DNA from: Rheinheimera sp. A13L
GTDB taxonomy: Bacteria; Pseudomonadota; Gammaproteobacteria; Enterobacterales; Alteromonadaceae
NCBI RefSeq assembly: GCF_000217935.1
Contig: NZ_AFHI01000013.1
Span: 33,496 to 97,495, forward strand
DNA length: 64,000 nucleotides
Direction of reading: 5' to 3'
Each line of letters begins with the position of its first letter. Positions within the stretch are counted from its first letter, which is position 1. Shown one piece after another: positions 24,721 to 33,697 of this stretch. A model generated the notes under the pieces. That model saw only the letters and a list, made by a program, of their open reading frames with translations. It did no database searches and was not told the DNA's origin. The position numbers and the translations under genes were made by a program.

Positions 24721-27107
24721 GGTTTGAGTAACCTCAGTGAGTTAGATACCACTAAAATAGAACTGAATGACATGCCAATCACGGCTATATAAGGTGATAC
24801 AAAACCTGCGACAGCTAAAGGAATAATCACCAGATTGTAACCCACAGCCCACCACAGGTTTTGTTTCACAATACGCTGCGCGAGCACGGCCCCTTCAATT
24901 AATTGCTGCACTAAGTGTAAATCATTATGCAGCAAGACCACATCGGCCTGATTTTTTGATAAATCTGTGCCTGAATCTAATGCCACAGAAACATGGGCGG
25001 CATGAAAACAAGGGCTGTCGTTAATACCGTCGCCCAGCATCAGCACTTTATCACCTTGAGCGACCGCCTGCTGAATATGTTCTACTTTTTGCTCCGGGCT
25101 GCAGCCCTTAAATACCTGATCAAACTGCAATTGGTGTTGCACTTCTTCCACTTGAGCAGAAGAGTCACCTGTGAGCATGGACAAAGTTAAACCACGCTGT
25201 TTTAAGGCACTGATAAGGGCTGGTACTTCGGGGCGAAGCGCATCCGAAAGTTCCACCGATAACACCAACTGAGTATTGATGGTGCAGCAGACGGCAGCAG
25301 CTGTCTGGTCCTGAACAGCACAAAAAGCCGCGCTGCCGACCTTCACGTCCACAGAAGATCCATCATCTTGTCGCCACAAGGCTGATAAACCAGAGCCGAC
25401 ATGCACCTGGACCTGTTCAACTTTGATCTCTGTGCTCAGATAAGAGCTAAAGGCCCGGGCTATAGGGTGCTCGGAGTAAGTTTCAATACGGGCAATCAGT
25501 GCTAACAACCTGGCTTCTTCATAGGCGGATTGATGCAGTTCAGAGCGTAAAATACTAAAACGGCCCTGGGTCAGACTACCTGTTTTATCAAGAAATACCG
25601 AAGTCAACTGCGGCAAAATTTCCAGCACTTGCTGGTTTTTTATTAAAATGCCTTTGCGGTTTAAGCGAGCCAAAGCGCAGGTAATAGCTGTAGGGGTGGC
25701 CAAAGTTAAAGCGCAAGGGCAGGTGGCCACCAGCACAGACAAGGTAACCCAAAATGCTCTTTCCTGATCCAGCCAGAAATACCAGGCTAAAAAAGTACCC
25801 AAAGCGATAATCAATAAACGCTGAATAAAAAAGCGCGCAAGTTGGGTAGTTTTTTCAACGATTTGTGGTTTTTGATTCAGAGTCTGTTGTTGCAGATTAA
25901 TGATTTGGCCTAAGCGGGACGAGGCTAAAGCCTGATGCACTGTCACTTTAAGCACGCCGTCATGATTAATGCTGCCGGCCATCACAGTGTCGCCACTAGC
26001 CTTGCTGACCGCCTTGTATTCACCTGTGAGCATGGACTCGTCCACCGAACTTTCGCCCGACAACACAACACCGTCAGCGGCAATGGTTTCACCGGCCTGA
26101 ACTAAAATAACCTGTCCTGCCTCCAAACGACGGGCTGAGGTTGGGATCAGTTCATCGCCTTGCACCAGCCGGGCAGAAACCGGCATGATTTTTAACAGGT
26201 TGCCTGTCGCAGCACGCGCCTGAGCTCTGGCGCGGAATTCAAAAAATTTACCGAGCTGCAGCAAAAACACAAACATACAAACAGATTCAAAATAAACTTC
26301 ACCTATGCCAAATAAGGTCGCGTAAGCAGAAGCGATAAAGGTATAAAACACGGCCAGCGTCACTGGCACATCCATATTCAGCTCGCGGCCTTTGATTGCC
26401 CGCCAGGCACTTAACGTAAAAGGTTTTGCGCTGTAGAACACCACAGGGGTGGTTAATAGCAGGCTGATCCAGCGCAAATACCCCTCAAACTGGGGTTCTA
26501 TGCCGGTGTATTCGCCAAAATACAGGCCAAAGGCCAGCATCATTACTTGCATACTCATAATGCCGGACACAGCCAGACGTTTTAAAAACCGGCGTAATTC
26601 GGCTTGCTGAACAGCTTCTTCCTGATCCGCCATAAAAGGTGCGGCCTGATAGCCTAACTGGCTAATGCTGGTAAGAATATCGCTGAGTTTAAGCTGTTTC
26701 ACATCCCAACTGACTGAACAGCGGGCTGTGCTGGAGTTGACGCTGACGCTGTAGACAGCAGGATCCTTTTTCAGTTGCTTTTCAATCAGCCAGGCACAGG
26801 CTGCACAGCTGATACCGCTGATGGATAACTCAATTTGCGTCTGGTCATTTTTATTTTGAGTCAGATCAGCAAGCACTTCGGCGCTGTCGTAACTGACGAG
26901 TTGCAGCTGATCCGGCACTAGCTGAGCTTTACTGGCAGGGGCGGTTCGGAATTTATAATAATCACCCAGCCCCTGATCGATAATAGTTTCAGCCACGGCC
27001 AGACAACCAGGACAGCAGAACAGCCTCTGTTCTTGCTCTATATCGAGACTAAAATCTGAACCTTTGGGAATAACTTCATTGCAGTGAAAACAACCTGAAT
27101 ACGACAC
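24717..27107 (-). CDS. ccoI: Copper-translocating P-type ATPase CcoI/FixI
   Basis: 796 residues, GTG start at 27107. An N-terminal extension with CFHC and CCPGC precedes a metal-binding domain with GISCAACAW (C101, C104). The P1B ATPase core shows the TGE loop (LTGEYKA), CPC in the membrane (ATCPCALTLATP), DKTG phosphorylation site (FLDKTGSLTQG) and GDGIND. CcoI exports Cu to the periplasmic side for cbb3 oxidase assembly. It starts two bases after ccoH and overlaps ccoS. Confidence 0.95.
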   Translation of the reverse strand: MSYSGCFHCNEVIPKGSDFSLDIEQEQRLFCCPGCLAVAETIIDQGLGDYYKFRTAPASKAQLVPDQLQLVSYDSAEVLADLTQNKNDQTQIELSISGISCAACAWLIEKQLKKDPAVYSVSVNSSTARCSVSWDVKQLKLSDILTSISQLGYQAAPFMADQEEAVQQAELRRFLKRLAVSGIMSMQVMMLAFGLYFGEYTGIEPQFEGYLRWISLLLTTPVVFYSAKPFTLSAWRAIKGRELNMDVPVTLAVFYTFIASAYATLFGIGEVYFESVCMFVFLLQLGKFFEFRARAQARAATGNLLKIMPVSARLVQGDELIPTSARRLEAGQVILVQAGETIAADGVVLSGESSVDESMLTGEYKAVSKASGDTVMAGSINHDGVLKVTVHQALASSRLGQIINLQQQTLNQKPQIVEKTTQLARFFIQRLLIIALGTFLAWYFWLDQERAFWVTLSVLVATCPCALTLATPTAITCALARLNRKGILIKNQQVLEILPQLTSVFLDKTGSLTQGRFSILRSELHQSAYEEARLLALIARIETYSEHPIARAFSSYLSTEIKVEQVQVHVGSGLSALWRQDDGSSVDVKVGSAAFCAVQDQTAAAVCCTINTQLVLSVELSDALRPEVPALISALKQRGLTLSMLTGDSSAQVEEVQHQLQFDQVFKGCSPEQKVEHIQQAVAQGDKVLMLGDGINDSPCFHAAHVSVALDSGTDLSKNQADVVLLHNDLHLVQQLIEGAVLAQRIVKQNLWWAVGYNLVIIPLAVAGFVSPYIAVIGMSFSSILVVSNSLRLLKP

Positions 27108-27109
27108 TG

Positions 27110-27595
27110 TTAATATCCCAGTTTAAATTCACCCAATTGAGGCAGCATAGTTGTGGCTCTAAGCTTCCAGTCTTTGTGCTCGTCCGACACCACCAGATTC
27201 CATTTTCCTTCTAACAGGCTGGGCAGGGTGGCTACATACAGGTTTTCGCCGCTACGTTGTGCCGTGATGACAAAGTCATTAGCCGCTATGGTATTGTGAA
27301 AAAATTCCAGTGTCAGATGCTCACCTAGGGTTTTATTTTGTTCAAACCTCACTATCACCTGATTGGCGGCAATCAACGTGCTGGCATGTAGGTTTCGTAA
27401 TTCGGCTTCACGGTATTTCGCCAAATTCATATTAATGGCACGGCCTTCTTTGTAGTAGTCGTCTACCACTAAATCCGGGTTACTTTGCTGCATGATATAG
27501 ATGGTATGGCCGCCTTTAATAAAGGATACGATGGGGAATGCCAGTAATAGCCAGGGCCAGAACTGTTTGTACCAGGGTTTTGTATCATGCAACAT
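27110..27595 (-). CDS. ccoH: cbb3-oxidase maturation protein CcoH/FixH
   Basis: 161 residues: an N-terminal membrane segment (~12-30), the conserved YYKEGRAINM segment and a beta-sandwich periplasmic domain. FixH-family proteins join the assembling oxidase with CcoI and CcoS. AGAGGAAG precedes the ATG. Separated from ccoP by ~73 bases containing a hairpin. Confidence 0.9.
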   Translation of the reverse strand: MLHDTKPWYKQFWPWLLLAFPIVSFIKGGHTIYIMQQSNPDLVVDDYYKEGRAINMNLAKYREAELRNLHASTLIAANQVIVRFEQNKTLGEHLTLEFFHNTIAANDFVITAQRSGENLYVATLPSLLEGKWNLVVSDEHKDWKLRATTMLPQLGEFKLGY

Positions 27596-27618
27596 CAGGT
27601 CTTCCTCTTTCAGATAGC

Positions 27619-27645
27619 AATAAGCCCCACAAGGCGGGGCTTATT
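27619..27645 (-). terminator. Hairpin between ccoP and ccoH
   Basis: AATAAGCCCC (27619-27628) pairs with GGGGCTTATT (27636-27645). On the minus strand it follows ccoP and precedes ccoH, with only a short T-rich tail, so partial termination is likely; it lets the structural genes be expressed above the maturation genes. Confidence 0.6.
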
Positions 27646-27668
27646 TTACAGTTGAGCAACAGAATAAA

Positions 27669-28646
27669 CTACTTGCTGCTCTCTTCAGGACGAGATAAAC
27701 GATAAACGTACGCGGAGATAATATGGATTTTTTCTTCCCCTAAAATCTCTTTAAACGCTGGCATTACGCCGTTTCGGCCTTTGACCAGACTTTCTTCAAC
27801 TGCGCCAACTGAACCACCGTATAACCAGATATTGTCCGTCAGGTTTGGAGCGCCAAACGGCAGGTTATGGGCTAAGCTGCCTTTACCATCTGCTCCGTGA
27901 CAAGCCGCACACATGCCAAACTTTGTTTTTCCAGCAGCTGCGTCTTTATCATTTACTTTACGACCTGACAGGCTTAATACATAGGCCGTCATTTCTTTGA
28001 TGCCTTGTTCACCTAACGCATCACCCCAACCTGGCATAGCGGCTTTACGACCGTATAGCAGAGTTTCTTTGATTTTGTCCGGTGTACCACCGTACAGCCA
28101 ATCATCGTCAGTCAGATTAGGGTAACCACGTTGACCACGGGCATCTGAACCATGACATTGAGCACAGTTTTGCAGGAACAAGCGCTGGCCAATTTTTAAG
28201 GCTTCCGGATCATAAGCCAAATCCATAATGTCGCGGTTAGTGTATTTGGCAAACTCTTTGGCGTAGGTTTCGTTGGCAGCCGCATACTCGCGGTCCAGCT
28301 GTACGTTTTTACCTTCCAGTCTGTTTTGCTCAACAGCGGCTTTGGATTCAGCCAGGTTTTTAATGCCCTGATTTGAACTGGTCCAGTCTAAAAAGCCTTT
28401 GTAGTTACCAAGTCCAGGGTAGGCCGCAAAGTAATACACCGACCAAATTAAGGTGGCGTAAAACATATAAGTCCACCATTTAGGCAACGGGTTGTTGATC
28501 TCCTCAATACCATCGAAATCGTGGCCTGTGGATTCGCCTTCTTTCACACCAACGTGGTTTTTTAAGTTCCAGGTCAGAATGACGGCGCAAAATACGATAC
28601 ACGCTATTGTTAAGATAATGATCCAATAGCTCCAAAAGCTACTCAT
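27669..28646 (-). CDS. ccoP: cbb3 cytochrome c oxidase subunit CcoP (dihaem)
   Basis: 325 residues from the ATG at 28646, with AGGAG seven bases before it; a longer reading lies inside ccoQ. Two N-terminal membrane segments (~8-28 and ~57-77) flank the acidic segment found in long-type CcoP, then two c-type haem domains: CAQCH at 161-165 and CAACH at 246-250, with likely Met ligands in AAMPGW and NGVMPAF. It passes electrons to CcoN. The start overlaps the ccoQ stop. Confidence 0.96.
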   Translation of the reverse strand: MSSFWSYWIIILTIACIVFCAVILTWNLKNHVGVKEGESTGHDFDGIEEINNPLPKWWTYMFYATLIWSVYYFAAYPGLGNYKGFLDWTSSNQGIKNLAESKAAVEQNRLEGKNVQLDREYAAANETYAKEFAKYTNRDIMDLAYDPEALKIGQRLFLQNCAQCHGSDARGQRGYPNLTDDDWLYGGTPDKIKETLLYGRKAAMPGWGDALGEQGIKEMTAYVLSLSGRKVNDKDAAAGKTKFGMCAACHGADGKGSLAHNLPFGAPNLTDNIWLYGGSVGAVEESLVKGRNGVMPAFKEILGEEKIHIISAYVYRLSRPEESSK

Positions 28647-28818
28647 GATCCGACTCCTGTTTCTGTTGTTGTTTTGGTTTCTGGTCGTCTGCAAAAGGCA
28701 AATTTGCCTGTTCATCGAAGTCTGGCTTGCGTTTTAACACAAAAAGCCAGACGACAAGACCAATAAAACCTACAAACACTAACACGGTGAAAATACTGTG
28801 TAGGGTTGCCATATCCAT
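28639..28818 (-). CDS. ccoQ: cbb3 oxidase small subunit CcoQ
   Basis: 59 residues. One membrane segment (~9-28, FTVLVFVGFIGLVVWLFVL), then a hydrophilic tail rich in Gln, Lys and Asp. The ATG at 28818 begins five bases after the ccoO stop, and the TAG at 28641-28639 overlaps the start of ccoP (ATGAGTAG). Position and composition identify it. CcoQ stabilises CcoP in the complex. Confidence 0.9.
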   Translation of the reverse strand: MDMATLHSIFTVLVFVGFIGLVVWLFVLKRKPDFDEQANLPFADDQKPKQQQKQESDHE

Positions 28819-28823
28819 AATAG

Positions 28824-29465
28824 TTACTTCAATGCCGTGCCAAGGGACTGCAGATATGCAATTAACGCCTGCATCTCTGTTTTGCCCTTGACTGAGTCAG
28901 TTGCTGCTGCAATTTCTTCGGCTGAATACATCACACCATCTTCATCGTCTGCATGCATTTTGCCTTTGGTTAACTTGTTAAAGATTTCCATCTTCTTCGG
29001 AGTTAACTCACCATCCAACTGATTTTCGTCCAGCCACGGGTAACCTGGCATGTTGGACTGAGGCACAACAGAACGAGGGTCCATTAAATGAGCATGGTGC
29101 CAGTCGTCACTGTAACGACCACCCACACGTGCTAAATCAGGACCAGTACGTTTGGAACCCCACAGAAACGGATGCTCCCATACGCTTTCACCAGCCACAG
29201 AATAATGACCGTAACGTTCCACTTCATGGCGGAAAGGGCGGATCATCTGGCTGTGACAGTTGGTGCACCCTTCACGAATGAAAATGTCCCGACCTTCCAA
29301 CTGAAGTGCAGTGTAAGGTTTTAAACCGTCCACAGGTTCGGTGGTTTCTTTTAAAAACAGCAAAGGAGTGATTTCAACCAGGGTACCAAAACTGATGGCA
29401 ACCACAGTGCCTATGGCTAACCAGCCAGCGCTTTTCTCGAATATTTCATGATAGTTCTTAGACAC
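28824..29465 (-). CDS. ccoO: cbb3 cytochrome c oxidase subunit CcoO (monohaem)
   Basis: 213 residues, GTG start at 29465 with AAGGAG eight bases upstream. One N-terminal membrane segment, then a single haem c site CTNCH at 67-71, with EREGC-type context, [19 protein letters not shown], and Met in [10 protein letters not shown]. It mediates electron flow between CcoP and CcoN. It follows ccoN by 10 bases. Confidence 0.96.
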   Translation of the reverse strand: MSKNYHEIFEKSAGWLAIGTVVAISFGTLVEITPLLFLKETTEPVDGLKPYTALQLEGRDIFIREGCTNCHSQMIRPFRHEVERYGHYSVAGESVWEHPFLWGSKRTGPDLARVGGRYSDDWHHAHLMDPRSVVPQSNMPGYPWLDENQLDGELTPKKMEIFNKLTKGKMHADDEDGVMYSAEEIAAATDSVKGKTEMQALIAYLQSLGTALK

Positions 29466-29475
29466 AATAAGCTCC

Positions 29476-30903
29476 TTACGCTGCTTCAGCTACTGGTTCC
29501 AGAGCGCCATCTTTTGCTCTGATAGTTTTCACAACGTTATAGGCCATAATCAGCATACCGACGACGACAAAACAACCACCAATAAAGCGCATCAGGTAGA
29601 ACGGATAGGATGCTTCTAAGCTTTGTACAAAGCTGTAGGTCAAAGTACCGTCAGTGTTCACTGCACGCCACATCATGCCTTGCATAATACCGCTGATCCA
29701 CATAGCGACTATGTACAGAACCACGCCAATAGTATGTAACCAGAAGTGGGTGTTAATCAGCTTAATGCTGTACATCCGGCCCTGATTAAAGACAGCAGGG
29801 ATCAGGTGATACATAGCACCAATAGATATCATCGCAACCCAGCCTAAGGCACCTGAGTGAACGTGACCTATAGTCCAGTCTGTGTAATGCGACAGCGCGT
29901 TTACAGACTTGATGGCCATCATTGGACCTTCGAAGGTCGACATGCCGTAGAAAGATAAGGACACAATAAGGAAACGTAAGATAGGGTCTGTTTTCAGCTT
30001 ATGCCAGGCGCCAGACAGTGTCATGATACCGTTGATCATGCCACCCCAGCTTGGAACAAACAGAATGACCGACATCACCATACCTACAGACTGAGTCCAG
30101 TCTGGCAGGGCAGTGTAGTGCAAGTGGTGAGAACCAGCCCAGATATATAAAGCGATCAGAGCCCAGAAGTGAACCACAGATAAACGGTAGGAATAGACTG
30201 GACGGCCTGCTTGTTTTGGTACGAAGTAATACATCATACCCAGGAAACCTGCTGTTAATAAGAAACCTACAGCGTTATGACCATACCACCACTGAACCAT
30301 TGCATCCACAGCACCTGCATAGACAGAGTAGGATTTAAACAGTGACACAGGGATCACCATGCTGTTGACTATATGCAGTGCAGCAACAGTGATAATAAAA
30401 CCACCATAGAACCAGTTGGCTACGTAAATGTGACTGGTGTTTCGTTTGACTAAAGTGCCAAAAAACACGATAGCGTAAGAAACCCAAACCAGAGTGATCA
30501 GAATATCAATAGGCCATTCCAGCTCGGCATATTCTTTGCTCTGACTAATGCCCAAAGGCAAAGTGATAGCTGCAGCGATAATGACAACCTGCCAACCGAC
30601 AAAAGTAAACATCGCCAGTTTTTCAGCAAAAAGCCTGACCTGACAAGTCCGCTGTACCACATAATAAGAGGTGGCAAACAGAGCACTGGTACCAAATGCG
30701 AAGATTACCGCATTAGTGTGAAGAGGACGAAGACGACTATATGTTAACCATGCCGTGTCAAAATTAAGTGCGGGCCAATAGAGTTGCGCCGCAAGTAATA
30801 CACCCACCACCATACCGACAATACCCCACAATACTGTGGTGACGGCAAAGAGGCGGACAACGGTATAGTTGTAGTCAACATTTAACGATTTGGTCTGGCT
30901 CAT
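29476..30903 (-). CDS. ccoN: cbb3 cytochrome c oxidase catalytic subunit CcoN
   Basis: 475 residues with 12 membrane segments. It carries the haem-copper oxidase histidines: the early haem-b ligand ([15 protein letters not shown]), the CuB ligands ([16 protein letters not shown] and [12 protein letters not shown]), and the late double-His region ([14 protein letters not shown]). It has no CcoN-type C-terminal extension. The cbb3 oxidase reduces O2 at very low concentrations and pumps protons. First gene of ccoNOQP on this strand; an FNR-like site is ~63 bases upstream. Confidence 0.97.
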   Translation of the reverse strand: MSQTKSLNVDYNYTVVRLFAVTTVLWGIVGMVVGVLLAAQLYWPALNFDTAWLTYSRLRPLHTNAVIFAFGTSALFATSYYVVQRTCQVRLFAEKLAMFTFVGWQVVIIAAAITLPLGISQSKEYAELEWPIDILITLVWVSYAIVFFGTLVKRNTSHIYVANWFYGGFIITVAALHIVNSMVIPVSLFKSYSVYAGAVDAMVQWWYGHNAVGFLLTAGFLGMMYYFVPKQAGRPVYSYRLSVVHFWALIALYIWAGSHHLHYTALPDWTQSVGMVMSVILFVPSWGGMINGIMTLSGAWHKLKTDPILRFLIVSLSFYGMSTFEGPMMAIKSVNALSHYTDWTIGHVHSGALGWVAMISIGAMYHLIPAVFNQGRMYSIKLINTHFWLHTIGVVLYIVAMWISGIMQGMMWRAVNTDGTLTYSFVQSLEASYPFYLMRFIGGCFVVVGMLIMAYNVVKTIRAKDGALEPVAEAA

Positions 30904-30965
30904 GTTGAGTTCCGCTGCAGTTTATTGCTAGTGATTAAAATTTCACCCTAAGGTGACCCTTCTTA

Positions 30966-30979
30966 TTGTTGATTAACAG
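30966..30979 (-). promoter_or_regulatory. Candidate FNR/ANR box upstream of ccoN
   Basis: TTGTTGATTAACAG resembles TTGAT-N4-ATCAA at seven of ten conserved positions. It lies about 63 bases before the ccoN ATG. The rest of the 290-base gap (30904-31193) to the divergent lipoprotein gene shows no ORF of note. Confidence 0.35.
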
Positions 30980-31193
30980 TGTAGCAGCCTTCGGAGCTTG
31001 CAAAGCGACTATACCCTTAACCATTTTGGGGCGAAATAATACGAGTTTTGCCTCTAAAAAGATAGGCAAAACAGCCTGTTTTATGATGTAGAACAATATT
31101 GCTGGTCGCAAAATAACCAATTGCAGCAGTGTTTTGCGTTTGATGGCTGCCTGAAGGTACACTGGTTACATATTATCTACGGAAAATGGTCAG

Positions 31194-31598
31194 ATGAGAT
31201 TAGTGGTACTGGCAGTTTATTTACTTTGCCTGATGGGCTGTTCTGATAAAAGCCCGACTGAAGCTGCTGCTATTTTGCAATTGCATCAGGATGAGCAGGT
31301 CAGCGTGAGTTTGAGCCCGGCTGAAGCTCCGGTCGAAGAGTTACTCACCTGGTCTGTGCAATTGTCCGAAGGTTGGCAAGTCAAAGAGGCGAAAGTGGTT
31401 GGAGTGTCGATGAGTATGGGCACTATACCTCTGTTGTTTAAAGCTGTGGCAGGGCAACAACAGCAGTACAGCGCAGAAATGGTATTGGGCGCGTGCAGCC
31501 AACCGACGATGAAGTGGCAGTTGCAACTGACATTGCTTCATGCAACTCAGGGTGAAAAACTGTTGCTACTGCCTTTTTATTCCAGTTGGCCTAAATAA
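31194..31598 (+). CDS. Small predicted lipoprotein near the cbb3 operon
   Basis: 134 residues with a lipoprotein signal (lipobox LMGC, Cys 16). The mature part looks like a single beta-sandwich: SVSLSPAEAPVEELLTWSVQL, then a Met/Gly motif VGVSMSMGTIPL, which resembles YtkA/FixH-like domains, and LGACSQPTMKWQLQL. Function unknown; a copper or cbb3 link is only suggested by position, as it is divergent from ccoN. Its 3' end overlaps convergent yeaD by 22 bases. Confidence 0.6.
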   Translation: MRLVVLAVYLLCLMGCSDKSPTEAAAILQLHQDEQVSVSLSPAEAPVEELLTWSVQLSEGWQVKEAKVVGVSMSMGTIPLLFKAVAGQQQQYSAEMVLGACSQPTMKWQLQLTLLHATQGEKLLLLPFYSSWPK

Positions 31599-32431
31599 CG
31601 GATGTGTTGAACTAAATGCAAGGGCTTGGTGTTGTTGAGATCCAGACGTGCGGTTTCAACACAAACAAAATCCAGATAACCCAAATCCGGTAAGTCTTTT
31701 AACGCCGCTGCTTTTTCTGCTCCCGGATTCCATAACACACTGGCATCATGACCCTGCTGACTGATCTGAATACTTGCCTTGCCATCCTTTAGCGTCAGTT
31801 GGTCTGATGTATCCAGATAGATCCGATCGACTTCGTGACTGAATCTGAGATCTTCAGTACTCTGGTTAAACTCTTTGCCCGCCTGAACTTTATCCAGATA
31901 AAGCCCTGTTAAATCACAAACAACAGCCTGATGTACTGAATCCACCCTAAAATAGCTATGAAGTGCAGCTTGTTGCACCGCCTGATCTGAGTTCAGCGTC
32001 AGGCTTAAGTCTGTTTCAGTTAATACCAAGGTTAAACTTAAAGCAGCAGGAGCGTCCTGATAAGCTAAGCCATTGGTCGTGATGCGAAACTCAATACTGA
32101 CACTGTTGTCTGCAATCGATTTTTGTACCATTTGCCATAGTTCGGTGCGCACTACGCCATGATTAGGTAATTTTTGCTGTTCAGGATTAAGTTCCGCAGC
32201 TGCTGGGCCAAACCAGGGCCAACACAGAGGCACACCACCACGAATAGGGCTGTTATTTCGCCACTCTGCTTCAGGGGACAGATAAATCACTTCGGTGCCA
32301 GCTTTGGGCTGATAAGAAAGCAGATGAGCGCCATAGCTACTGATCACAGCTTTAGCCTGACCACAGCTTAATACATAACAGGGTAAGTCGTCTAAGTGGG
32401 CAAAACCTGATTGTGCAGTAATGCTGTTCAT
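31577..32431 (-). CDS. yeaD: D-hexose-6-phosphate mutarotase (YeaD)
   Basis: 284 residues, galactose-mutarotase-like beta-sandwich: GAHLLSYQP near the start, RGGVPLCWPWFGP in the sugar-binding region, HSYFRVDSV (catalytic His type), and VWNPGAEKAAALKDLPD near the end. It interconverts glucose-6-phosphate anomers. It follows gapA on the same strand with the gapA terminator between them, as gapA-yeaD are in E. coli. The tail overlaps the convergent lipoprotein gene. Confidence 0.9.
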   Translation of the reverse strand: MNSITAQSGFAHLDDLPCYVLSCGQAKAVISSYGAHLLSYQPKAGTEVIYLSPEAEWRNNSPIRGGVPLCWPWFGPAAAELNPEQQKLPNHGVVRTELWQMVQKSIADNSVSIEFRITTNGLAYQDAPAALSLTLVLTETDLSLTLNSDQAVQQAALHSYFRVDSVHQAVVCDLTGLYLDKVQAGKEFNQSTEDLRFSHEVDRIYLDTSDQLTLKDGKASIQISQQGHDASVLWNPGAEKAAALKDLPDLGYLDFVCVETARLDLNNTKPLHLVQHIRYLGQLE

Positions 32432-32460
32432 TCGATAGTCTCAAATTCAACGGAAAGAAA

Positions 32461-32480
32461 AGGCGGCTAAAAAGCCGCCT
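32461..32480 (-). terminator. Terminator-like hairpin after gapA
   Basis: AGGCGGCT (32461-32468) pairs with AGCCGCCT (32473-32480), loop AAAA. On the minus strand it follows gapA, trailed by TTTCTTTCC, and precedes yeaD, so yeaD may be partly uncoupled from gapA. Confidence 0.7.
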
Positions 32481-32498
32481 TTGCGAAACAGATAAAGC

Positions 32499-33512
32499 TT
32501 ACTGACTATGTTTCATCAGTTCAACAGTGTTATCCAGCATACGGTTACTGAATCCCCACTCGTTGTCATACCATGCCATTACTTTCACCAAGCGGCCGTT
32601 TACACGGGTTTCGCTGGCATCAAAAATAGAGGACATCGGATTGTGGTTAAAGTCGACTGACACTAAAGGTAAGTCATTCACAGCTAACACCTGATTCATC
32701 GGGCTTTGTGCTGCAGCCTTACGGATAATGTCATTCACTTCTTCTACCGTGGTGTTGCGACCGGCAATAAAAGATAAATCCACTAATGAAACGTTCAGTG
32801 TTGGCACTCGTACCGCTAAACCGTCAAATTTACCTTTCAGCTCTGGTACTACCAAGCCTACAGCTGCTGCTGCGCCAGTCTGAGTTGGGATCATCGACAT
32901 GGCCGCTGCACGGGCACGACGTACGTCTGTGTGATAGACATCACTTAAACGCTGATCGTTGGTATAAGCGTGAATAGTGGTCATTAAACCTGATTCAATG
33001 CCTAAGGCATCGTTTAACGGCTTAGCTATAGGAGATAAACAGTTGGTGGTGCATGAAGCGTTAGAGATAATAGTCATGTCTTTGGTGATGACATCATGAT
33101 TTACACCATAAACTACAGTAGCATCCACATCTTTGGCCGGAGCAGAGATAATGACTTTTTTAGCGCCAGCTGTTAAATGCGCACCAGCCGTCTGACGATT
33201 GGTAAAGAGGCCGGTACATTCCAGTACTACATCAATATTCAGTTCGTCCCAAGGCAGGTTTGCCGGGCTACGCTCGCTTAAGGTCAGAATTTCATCTTTA
33301 TTTACAAAAATTGCTTTGTCTGAGTGCTCTACGTCAGCAAAAAATATGCCGTGCGCTGTATCGTACTTCAGTAAATGAGCATTAATAGCGGCATCGCCTA
33401 AATCGTTAATGGCTACAACTTTGATGTCATAATTTTTCTTTGACTCATATAAAGCGCGTAAAACGTTGCGGCCAATGCGGCCAAAACCATTAATTGCTAC
33501 ACGAATTGTCAT
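32499..33512 (-). CDS. gapA: Glyceraldehyde-3-phosphate dehydrogenase (type I)
   Basis: 337 residues: NAD-binding N-terminus ([12 protein letters not shown]), catalytic Cys 154 in [12 protein letters not shown], His in the HAYTNDQ segment, and the C-terminal [11 protein letters not shown]. This is the classic glycolytic enzyme. Its start lies 15 bases from tandem palindromes like the HexR operator (33528-33555). Divergent from malQ. A second, longer GAPDH is encoded at 43325-44776. Confidence 0.97.
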   Translation of the reverse strand: MTIRVAINGFGRIGRNVLRALYESKKNYDIKVVAINDLGDAAINAHLLKYDTAHGIFFADVEHSDKAIFVNKDEILTLSERSPANLPWDELNIDVVLECTGLFTNRQTAGAHLTAGAKKVIISAPAKDVDATVVYGVNHDVITKDMTIISNASCTTNCLSPIAKPLNDALGIESGLMTTIHAYTNDQRLSDVYHTDVRRARAAAMSMIPTQTGAAAAVGLVVPELKGKFDGLAVRVPTLNVSLVDLSFIAGRNTTVEEVNDIIRKAAAQSPMNQVLAVNDLPLVSVDFNHNPMSSIFDASETRVNGRLVKVMAWYDNEWGFSNRMLDNTVELMKHSQ

Positions 33513-33527
33513 AACCTATCCCCAGAC

Positions 33528-33555
33528 TGTAATTTAATTCTGTAATAAAATTACA
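33528..33555 (-). promoter_or_regulatory. Tandem HexR-like operators upstream of gapA
   Basis: TGTAATAAAATTACA (33541-33555) is a 15-base near-palindrome matching the HexR consensus TGTAATTAAATTACA at 14 positions or so. Directly adjoining it, TGTAATTTAATTCTG (33528-33542) matches the first seven exactly. HexR senses 2-keto-3-deoxy-6-phosphogluconate and controls central carbon genes including gap in gammaproteobacteria; no hexR gene is in the window. Confidence 0.6.
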
Positions 33556-33697
33556 TTTTTTGTCATTCTTTTCAAGTGCAAAAAAGTTATGCATTCGTAT
33601 TTTCTTAATCCGGGTCTTGAATCTGGAGTAGACTGTGGTAGTTAATTTTCCCTAACCATTTACTTTTCTGAGCAAAAAGCCGGTCGCTGGAGCCTTT

